Source: VFMC01 sp044238435
GTDB lineage: Bacteria > Actinomycetota > Acidimicrobiia > Acidimicrobiales > Ilumatobacteraceae
DNA: 11,472 bases
Assembly: GCA_044238435.1 (NCBI GenBank)
Contig: JBIIDH010000106.1
Location: 1-11,472, forward strand
Reading direction: 5' to 3'
In this document: piece by piece, positions 6,360 through 11,472 of the stretch
Layout of the letters: the number at the start of each line of letters is the position of its first letter
How positions within the stretch are numbered: the stretch's first letter is position 1
Made by a program: the position numbers and the translations under genes
The notes under the pieces: generated by a model
What the model was told of the DNA's origin: nothing
Databases searched by the model: none
Seen by the model: only the letters and a program-made list of their open reading frames with translations

Positions 6360-7778
6360 ATGACGGGAACCGGAGCCGACGAACGCCGGGCAGCGGTGGA
6401 GGCCGGGCTCACGCCGATCGTACGCATCGCGGGCCATCCCACCCACTGGACCGTCGACGAACGCCTCGCCCACTACGAGTGCCCGGGTGTGGCGGTGGCT
6501 GTGATGCACGAGGGCCGCATCGACTGGGCGGCCGGCTACGGACGGCGCAACGTCGACGCTCCCGAGTCGGTGGGTGCCGACACGCTGTTCATGGTGGCGT
6601 CGTGCAGCAAGCCCGTCGCCGCGGTGCTGGTGCTGCAGCAGGTCGAGCGCGGGGTGCTCGACGTCGACGTCGACGTGAACCGCTATCTGCGCCGCTGGCA
6701 GGTGCCGATGAACGACTTCACGGCCGAGCGGCCCGTCACGCTGCGGCACTGTCTCAGCCACACGGCCGGCCTGTCGGTGAACGGCTGGGGTGCGGTGCCG
6801 CAGGACGGCAGTCCGGTGGCCACCACCCTCGACCTGCTCGACGGCACGCCGCCGTCGTCGCAGCCGCCGGTGGTGGTGAACAAGGCCTACGACGGCACGA
6901 GCCGCTACTCGGGCGGTGGGTACGTCATCTCGCAACTGGTGCTCGAAGACGTGCTGGGGGTCGACTTCGCCGATCTCGCCGACCGGATGATCTTCGATCC
7001 GCTCGGCATGCGGAACACCACGTATCGCCAGCCATTGCCCACTCGGTTCCACGGCGACGTGGCTGCCGGGCACGGCGACGACGGGCGACCGTTCCCCGGC
7101 GGGTGGCTGCTGTCGAGCGAGAAGGCTGCGGGCGGTCTGTTCAGCACGGCGCGCGACTACGCCACGTTCCTGCTGGGTGTGCGGGCGGCCTGGCAGGGCG
7201 AGACCGGCGCCATCCTCGGGCAGGGCATCGCCCGCGAGATGATGACCCGTCACGACCGCGGCGAGTTCGGGCTGGGGGTGCGCGTGCTCGGCAACGGGCC
7301 CACACGGTTCAACCACGGCGGGTCGAACGACGGCTATCAGAGCGAGACCAACACCTACCTCGAGTCGGGTGACGGTGCGGTGGTGCTCACCAACTCCACG
7401 TCGGGCATCTTCCTGTACCGCGAGGTGCACAACGGCGTGGCCGAGGTGTACGGCTGGCCCGACTTCCTCCTCGCTCCGAAGCGGCTACGGACCCTCACGC
7501 CCGACGACATGCAGGCGTACGTCGGCTCGTACCGCATCAAGATGGGTATCGAGTTGCCGTTCATCGAGGTGTGGGTCGACAACGGTCGGTTGTTCAGCCA
7601 GGTGCCCGGGTTGCGGTTCGGTGTGCAGGAGACGTTCTGCGACGAAGCCGGGGTGCTGTTCCAGCAGACCGGACCGTTCGAGACGCGTGTCGAGTTCGGC
7701 CCAGACGGCCTGGCCCAGGAGCTGATCGTCAGCGAGGCCGGGGTCGACTTCCTACGCGCCGAACGGGTCGAACCCTGA
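6360..7778 (+). CDS. Class C beta-lactamase-fold serine hydrolase (peptidase S12 / family VIII esterase-like)
   Basis: A 472-residue serine hydrolase of the beta-lactamase/penicillin-binding fold; members hydrolyse esters, D-amino acid peptides or beta-lactams. The nucleophile motif SxxK is S81-C-S-K84 in FMVASCSKPVAAV. LRHCLSHTAGL, conserved in the family, follows at about residues 123-133. The second motif, usually YxN, is Y183-S-G185, so the asparagine is replaced by glycine. The third motif is H319-G-G in FNHGGSNDGYQ. A C-terminal region of about 100 residues (from about 375, beginning LRTLTPDDMQAYVGSYR) resembles the beta-barrel domains fused to such hydrolases. No signal peptide is visible, so it is probably cytoplasmic, which argues against a cell-wall or antibiotic-resistance role. 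AGGGGA at 6348-6353 is a good ribosome site 6 bp before ATG 6360. It is divergent from the PLP-pepN operon and may be co-regulated through the shared gap. Confidence 0.9.
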   Translation: MTGTGADERRAAVEAGLTPIVRIAGHPTHWTVDERLAHYECPGVAVAVMHEGRIDWAAGYGRRNVDAPESVGADTLFMVASCSKPVAAVLVLQQVERGVLDVDVDVNRYLRRWQVPMNDFTAERPVTLRHCLSHTAGLSVNGWGAVPQDGSPVATTLDLLDGTPPSSQPPVVVNKAYDGTSRYSGGGYVISQLVLEDVLGVDFADLADRMIFDPLGMRNTTYRQPLPTRFHGDVAAGHGDDGRPFPGGWLLSSEKAAGGLFSTARDYATFLLGVRAAWQGETGAILGQGIAREMMTRHDRGEFGLGVRVLGNGPTRFNHGGSNDGYQSETNTYLESGDGAVVLTNSTSGIFLYREVHNGVAEVYGWPDFLLAPKRLRTLTPDDMQAYVGSYRIKMGIELPFIEVWVDNGRLFSQVPGLRFGVQETFCDEAGVLFQQTGPFETRVEFGPDGLAQELIVSEAGVDFLRAERVEP

Positions 7779-7804
7779 TCGCGGAGCGTTGATCAGGGTT
7801 CGAC
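7767..7804. terminator. Perfect inverted repeat shared by two convergent genes (bidirectional terminator)
   Basis: Arms 7767-7780 and 7791-7804 pair over 14 bp without mismatch, around the 10-base loop GCGGAGCGTT. The stop codon of the rightward hydrolase (7776-7778) lies in the left arm and the stop of the leftward alkylsulfatase (7793-7795) in the right arm, so both open frames end inside the hairpin. It can fold in either transcript and very likely terminates both. Confidence 0.8.
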
Positions 7805-9697
7805 GATCGGGAAGCCGCTCTCGAACACGTCGAGGTGGTCGAACAGGGCGTGCAGTGCGCCGGTGTCGCCCACGGCACCGAAGCGCCCGTCAGCGAGCAC
7901 ATCGACCAGCGTGGCCTCTCTCGCGGTCACCGACAGCAGGTCGGCTCGCGTGGTGGTGACCGTGACGTCGGCGGCCGGGTCGTGGCGGTCGGCCACGTAG
8001 TGCAGCGTCCGGTTCGAGATGCCCAGCAGCCACTGCTGGTCGATGTCGGTGAACGTCCAGTTGATCGATACCGACACGCCGCCGAGTTCCTCGGCCTTCA
8101 ACCTCACGCCGACGGTGTCGAACAGCATGTCGATGGGCAGTGCCTGCACCAGCCCGCGGCCGCCGACGGGGAAGCGCGGCGGTGGGCCCTCACGCAGTTC
8201 GCGGGCGCCGGTGAGATAGGCGTTGCGGAAGGTGGCCGACTCGCTCTGGTAGCCAAGCTGCTCGAGGGCGGCGGCCTGCAGCGTGCGGGCGTCGTCGTTG
8301 GTGGGGTCGGCGAAGACGAGGTGGTTCACCAGTTCCACCACCCAGCGGTAGTCGCCCTCGTCGAACGCGGCGCGGGCGCTGGCGAGCAGGCCGTCGGCAC
8401 CGCCGGCCAGGGCCACGTAGCGCCGACCGGCCTCGACCGGCGGGAGGCGGTGGAGGTTTGCCGGGTTGCCGTCGTACCAACTGAGGTACCGCTGGTACAC
8501 GGCCTTCACGTTGTGCACGAGGTGGCCGTAGTAGCCCGTCGTGTGGCCCTGCGAGGTGAACTCGGGCGGCAGCGTGAGGTGCTCGGCGATCTCGGTGGCC
8601 ACCATGCCGTGGTTGGCGAAGCGCAGGGTCTGGTCGTGCATGTAGCGGTACAGGTCGCGCTGGCGGATGAGGAAGTCGCGCACGTCGGCGTCGCCCCACC
8701 GGGGCCAGTGGTGCGAGGCGAACATCACCTCGGTGTGTCCGCCCCACAACTCGATCGCCTCACCGATGTAGCGCGACCAGCTCAGCGAATCGCGGGCCTG
8801 GGCGCCGCGGATCGGGATGAGGTTGTGCATGGTGTGGGTGCAGTTCTCGGCCATGCACAACCAGCCCATGCCGTTGGCCGATCGGTCGGGGAAGAAGAAG
8901 TTCATCTCCGCCGGCGCCTCGGTCTCGGGGGTGAGCTGGAACACGATGCGAACCCCGTCGACGATGAGTTCCTGCCCGGTGTGGGTGATGTCCTCGGTGG
9001 GGGCGATCAGGCCGCTGAGCGCCATCGGGATGCCCTTACCGAGGCCGGCATCGACCTGCTGGCGCGGCCCGACCGGGAGGGTGAAGCCGAACTGATAGCC
9101 GGCTCGGCGGTTCATCGCCGGCCCGGCCAGCAGGTTCTCGGCGACGGTCTCGTGCATGAAACCCTGCGGGGCGATCACCCGGCAGCGGCCGGCGTCGACG
9201 TCGTCCTGGGTGGTCACCCCGTGCACTCCCCCGAAGTGGTCGGCGTGCGAGTGGGTGTAGATCACGGCGGTGACGGGCCGTGCCCCGAGGTGCTCGTTGG
9301 CGAGGGCGAGGCAGGCGGCCGCCGTGGGCGCGGTGGTGAGCGGGTCGATGACCACCCATCCGTCGGTGCCTTCGATGAACGTGACGTTCGAGATGTCGTA
9401 GCCGCGGGCCTGCCACACACCGGGGGCCACTTCGAACAGACCGTGCACGGCGTTGAGCTGCGCCTGGCGCCACAGGCCGGGGTGCACGGTGTCGGGGCAG
9501 GCACTGCCGTCGCGCAGGAAGTCGTACCGGCTCACGTCCCACGCCGGGCCGAACGGGCCGTCGATCACCCCTGTCGCGTGGGTGGCGACGAGGCCTCGCC
9601 TGGCCCGCTCGAAGTCGTCGGGGTCGAGCGTCGGCTGTGGGGCGCTGTTGTGGCGGTGCGTGTGTGGCGTGGCGGGTTGCGGCGTGCGGTCGATCAC
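7793..9697 (-). CDS. Alkylsulfatase-type metallo-beta-lactamase-fold hydrolase (SdsA1/YjcS-like)
   Basis: A 634-residue protein resembling type III, zinc-dependent alkylsulfatases that cleave primary alkyl sulfates such as dodecyl sulfate to alcohol and sulfate. The metal motif is T-H149-S-H151-A-D153-H154-FGG. Further likely ligands are E260 or E264 in TEAPAEM, E284 in MAENCTH and H329/H330 in FASHHWPRWG. Three regions follow the family order: the metallo-beta-lactamase domain (about 85-340), an all-helical dimerisation domain (about 370-500) and an SCP2-like C-terminal domain (about 510-634, with TFTDIDQQWLLGISN). That domain is thought to bind the alkyl chain. Unlike the secreted SdsA1, it has no signal peptide; the N-terminus is Pro/His-rich (PHTHRHNS), implying a cytoplasmic enzyme. 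GTG 9697 was chosen, with GAGAG about 9 bp upstream. Substrate specificity is inferred from family only. It is downstream of the aminotransferase-PlsC pair but separated by a hairpin. Confidence 0.9.
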   Translation of the reverse strand: MIDRTPQPATPHTHRHNSAPQPTLDPDDFERARRGLVATHATGVIDGPFGPAWDVSRYDFLRDGSACPDTVHPGLWRQAQLNAVHGLFEVAPGVWQARGYDISNVTFIEGTDGWVVIDPLTTAPTAAACLALANEHLGARPVTAVIYTHSHADHFGGVHGVTTQDDVDAGRCRVIAPQGFMHETVAENLLAGPAMNRRAGYQFGFTLPVGPRQQVDAGLGKGIPMALSGLIAPTEDITHTGQELIVDGVRIVFQLTPETEAPAEMNFFFPDRSANGMGWLCMAENCTHTMHNLIPIRGAQARDSLSWSRYIGEAIELWGGHTEVMFASHHWPRWGDADVRDFLIRQRDLYRYMHDQTLRFANHGMVATEIAEHLTLPPEFTSQGHTTGYYGHLVHNVKAVYQRYLSWYDGNPANLHRLPPVEAGRRYVALAGGADGLLASARAAFDEGDYRWVVELVNHLVFADPTNDDARTLQAAALEQLGYQSESATFRNAYLTGARELREGPPPRFPVGGRGLVQALPIDMLFDTVGVRLKAEELGGVSVSINWTFTDIDQQWLLGISNRTLHYVADRHDPAADVTVTTTRADLLSVTAREATLVDVLADGRFGAVGDTGALHALFDHLDVFESGFPIVEP

Positions 9698-9710
9698 GCC
9701 GCCAGTCTCT

Positions 9711-9744
9711 CAGCACCGGTCGCTCCGGTACAGCCTCGGTGCTG
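9711..9744 (-). terminator. Hairpin in the gap between the plsC-like gene and the alkylsulfatase gene
   Basis: CAGCACCG (9711-9718) and CGGTGCTG (9737-9744) pair perfectly around an 18-base loop, which offers an alternative pairing ACCGG/CCGGT. A second small stem, GGTGC/GCACC, lies at 9747-9760. On the minus strand the hairpin begins 20 bp after the acyltransferase stop and ends right against the purine tract before the alkylsulfatase GTG. It could be a terminator of the upstream pair or an attenuator of the alkylsulfatase gene. There is no T-run. Confidence 0.45.
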
Positions 9745-9764
9745 CAGGTGCTGCTGCACCCCCG

Positions 9765-10529
9765 TCAGTCGGTCGTGGTGCTGCGGGGAGCGCCGTGCGG
9801 GTGCGGTGCGGCCTCGCCGCGCAGTTCGCTCACCAGGGCGACGAGTCGACCCATCACCAGATCGGCGGCGAGGCGGATCTCGTCGGCCGTCGGCTCGGTG
9901 TCGGGGCCGATGTGCATGAGGGCGCGCACGTCGATGGGTGTTCCCACCTTGGTGCTCACCTTCGGACGACGCAGCAGGTTGCGCGCCAACGTGGCGAGCC
10001 GTCGGCGGCGGCCCAGCACCTCGTGCGCGCCCAGCATCGCCAACGGCACGATCGGCACGTTGCACCGCAGGGCGAGACGAACGGCGCCGGTCTTGGCGCG
10101 TTCGGGCCACATCATCGGATCGCGGGTGACGCGGCCCTCCGGGTACAACCCCACCGCCTCACCGGCGTCGAGCGCCGCCGCGGCCTCGTCGAGCGCGGCC
10201 GCCGCCTGCTCGCTGTCGCGCTTCACGCTGATGAAGCCCAGGCGGCGCAGCAGCCGGCCGAGCACCGGCACCCGGAACACGCCCGAGGTGGCGAGCATCC
10301 GCACGTCGCGTCCCAACCGTCGACAGGCCAGCACCAGCAGCACGCCGTCGGCGTGGCTGGTGTGGTTGGAGATGATGATGACCGGACCTGCAGGCAGTGC
10401 TCGCGCAGCGCGGTCGTTACCGCGCCGGCGTTCGACCTGCACCCGGCTGAAGAACGCGACGACCGACCCCACCACTGCGGCGGCGAGCGCATACAGCACC
10501 GCCCCGCTGCGGCCGGGCCGCCGCCACAT
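9765..10529 (-). CDS. PlsC-like 1-acyl-sn-glycerol-3-phosphate acyltransferase
   Basis: A 254-residue membrane-associated acyltransferase expected to transfer a fatty acyl chain to lysophosphatidic acid or a related lipid acceptor in phospholipid synthesis. Residues about 9-27 form a membrane helix (AVLYALAAAVVGSVVAFF). The catalytic HX4D box is H56-TSHA-D61 in SNHTSHAD. The second block FISVKRD is present. The acceptor-binding block, usually EGT, is E131-G-R133 in LYPEGRVTRD, and block IV is VPIVPLAM. Length is normal for PlsC proteins. ATG 10529 lies only 5 bp after the stop of the class III aminotransferase, so translation is probably coupled; no strong ribosome site is seen. The same frame stays open far upstream, but that part is antisense-type shadow over the aminotransferase. 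Whether this is the main PlsC or a specialised paralogue cannot be decided here. Confidence 0.88.
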   Translation of the reverse strand: MWRRPGRSGAVLYALAAAVVGSVVAFFSRVQVERRRGNDRAARALPAGPVIIISNHTSHADGVLLVLACRRLGRDVRMLATSGVFRVPVLGRLLRRLGFISVKRDSEQAAAALDEAAAALDAGEAVGLYPEGRVTRDPMMWPERAKTGAVRLALRCNVPIVPLAMLGAHEVLGRRRRLATLARNLLRRPKVSTKVGTPIDVRALMHIGPDTEPTADEIRLAADLVMGRLVALVSELRGEAAPHPHGAPRSTTTD

Positions 10530-10534
10530 GCGTG

Positions 10535-11472
10535 TCAGGCCGTGACGTAGGCGTCGGCGACGCTGAGCGCCTCGTCGATGATGGCCAGGCCCTGCTCGAC
10601 CTCGTGCACCGGCGTGTTGCACGGCGGCACCACGTGCATGCGGTTGAAGTGGGTGAACGGCCACAGTCCGGCGGCCTTGCAGGCGTTGGCCAACTCGACC
10701 ATCGGCTTGGCGTCGGGGCCCGCTGCGTTGAACGGCACGAGCGGCTCGCGGGTGTCGCGGTTGCGCACCAGTTCGATGGCCCAGAAGGTGCCCAGGCCGC
10801 GCACATCGCCGATGCTCGGGTGCTTCGCCTTCAGCGCCTCGAGACCCGGCCCGATGATGCGTTCGCCCAACATGCGCGAGTGCTCGACGATGCCCTCCTC
10901 GCGGAAGATGTTGATGCTGGCGACTGCCGACGCGCATGCGAGCGGGTGGCCCGAGTAGGTGAGGCCACCGGGGAAGGGGCGGTCGCGGAAGGTGTCGGCC
11001 ACGTGGCTGCCGATGACCACACCGCCGAGCGGCAGGTAGCCGCTGTTCACACCCTTGGCGAAGCACACCAGGTCGGGGCGCACGCCCCACTTCTGGAAGG
11101 CGAACCATTCGCCGCAGCGGGCGAAGCCGGCCATCACCTCGTCGCAGATGAGCATGATGCCGTGGGCATCGCAGATGGCCCGCACGCCGGCCAGGTAGCC
11201 CGGCGGGGGCACGAGGATGCCGTTGGTGCCGACGACGGTCTCGAGCGCGATGGCGGCCACCGTGTGCGGGCCCTCCACCATCAGCACTTCCGAGAGGTGC
11301 TGCAGCGCCCGCTCGGTCTCTTCGGCCTCGTTGGTCGAGTGGAAGGCGCTGCGGTACGGGTACGGGCCCCAGAACTTCACCGCGCCGGCGATGCCCGGCT
11401 CGCTCGGCCAACGGCGCGGGTCGCCGGTGAGCGTGATGGCCCCGGCGGTGGCGCCGTGGTAGCTGCGGTAGG
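10535..11472 (-). CDS. Class III (omega) aminotransferase, N-terminal part cut off by window edge
   Basis: The frame is open to base 11472, so about 312 C-terminal residues of a PLP-dependent class III aminotransferase are visible, out of a usual 430-460. The upstream frame reads YRSYHGATAGA, the conserved segment that contacts PLP. The cofactor aspartate is in LICDEVMAGFARCG. The Schiff-base lysine is in CFAKGVNSGYLPLGG (codon 11054-11056), and the phosphate-contacting threonine of the partner subunit is in GGLTYSGHPLA. The family moves an amino group from an omega-amine or amino acid (for example beta-alanine, taurine, putrescine or aminobutyrate) to pyruvate or 2-oxoglutarate; the donor cannot be told from this fragment. 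Internal GTG 11380 is not the real start, since conserved residues continue before it. It is followed at 5 bp by the PlsC-like gene, an unusual partner. Confidence 0.9.
   Translation of the reverse strand, partial: YRSYHGATAGAITLTGDPRRWPSEPGIAGAVKFWGPYPYRSAFHSTNEAEETERALQHLSEVLMVEGPHTVAAIALETVVGTNGILVPPPGYLAGVRAICDAHGIMLICDEVMAGFARCGEWFAFQKWGVRPDLVCFAKGVNSGYLPLGGVVIGSHVADTFRDRPFPGGLTYSGHPLACASAVASINIFREEGIVEHSRMLGERIIGPGLEALKAKHPSIGDVRGLGTFWAIELVRNRDTREPLVPFNAAGPDAKPMVELANACKAAGLWPFTHFNRMHVVPPCNTPVHEVEQGLAIIDEALSVADAYVTA

Noticed and set aside
6360..7778. Antibiotic-resistance beta-lactamase
   Set aside because: No signal peptide and an altered YxN motif; the SxxK/HGG pattern fits the broad S12/esterase group.
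7835..9919. Plus-strand open frame of about 694 codons opposite the alkylsulfatase
   Set aside because: Same reason: codon-bias shadow of a gene with clear family motifs; no domain or ribosome site supports it.
11378..11380. GTG as a start for the class III aminotransferase
   Set aside because: The same frame continues upstream to the window edge with family-typical residues (YRSYHGATAGA), so the gene is truncated by the window, not started there.
10530..11411. N-terminal extension of the acyltransferase frame up to 11411
   Set aside because: It overlaps the class III aminotransferase in another frame and has shadow-like composition; the acyltransferase membrane helix starts just after ATG 10529.
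1..11472. Mobile element, phage, defence system or CRISPR array
   Set aside because: No transposase, integrase, nuclease, toxin-antitoxin pair or regularly spaced repeat was seen; all genes share similar base composition and fit ordinary chromosomal metabolism.

Overview
The window is a compact, very GC-rich chromosomal segment with strong G/C third-position bias, GTG and TTG starts alongside ATG, and long spurious open frames opposite most genes. Together with the protein families present, this suggests a high-GC actinobacterium, possibly of the Acidimicrobiia type. That taxonomic guess is inference; there is no rRNA or other marker here. No gene-free stretch reaches 300 bases, and I see no tRNA, rRNA, CRISPR array, insertion sequence or phage gene.

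Left part, plus strand (1-2329): the 3' end of an ABC-transporter permease, then a lipoprotein substrate-binding protein of the NMT1/THI5 type. The pair looks like the end of an uptake operon; its ATPase would lie to the left. A strong UUCG-capped hairpin follows. Then comes an EamA/DMT-type membrane transporter whose start codon is unclear. A 50-bp imperfect palindrome separates it from the convergent genes to its right.

Middle part: on the minus strand a SufS-like fold-type I PLP protein without the catalytic cysteine is followed 14 bp later by a complete PepN-type M1 metallopeptidase (6273 to 2405), forming an apparent two-gene operon. Divergent from it, across 86 bp that hold a 17-bp palindrome, is a class C beta-lactamase-fold serine hydrolase (6360-7778). 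That gene converges on an alkylsulfatase-type metallo-beta-lactamase protein (9697-7793, minus). The two stop codons lie in one perfect 14-bp inverted repeat.

Right part, minus strand: a class III aminotransferase running off the right edge, then, 5 bp after its stop, a PlsC-like acyltransferase, then a 67-bp gap with a hairpin before the alkylsulfatase.

Functionally this is a mixed metabolic neighbourhood (solute uptake and export, peptide hydrolysis, ester or amide hydrolysis, sulfate-ester cleavage, PLP chemistry, phospholipid acylation). I do not see a defence, mobile or biosynthetic island, and I do not claim a new multi-gene system. The best leads are the PepN with an altered GAMEN motif coupled to a cysteine-less SufS-like protein, the palindrome in the divergent promoter region, and the stop-codon-containing shared terminator.
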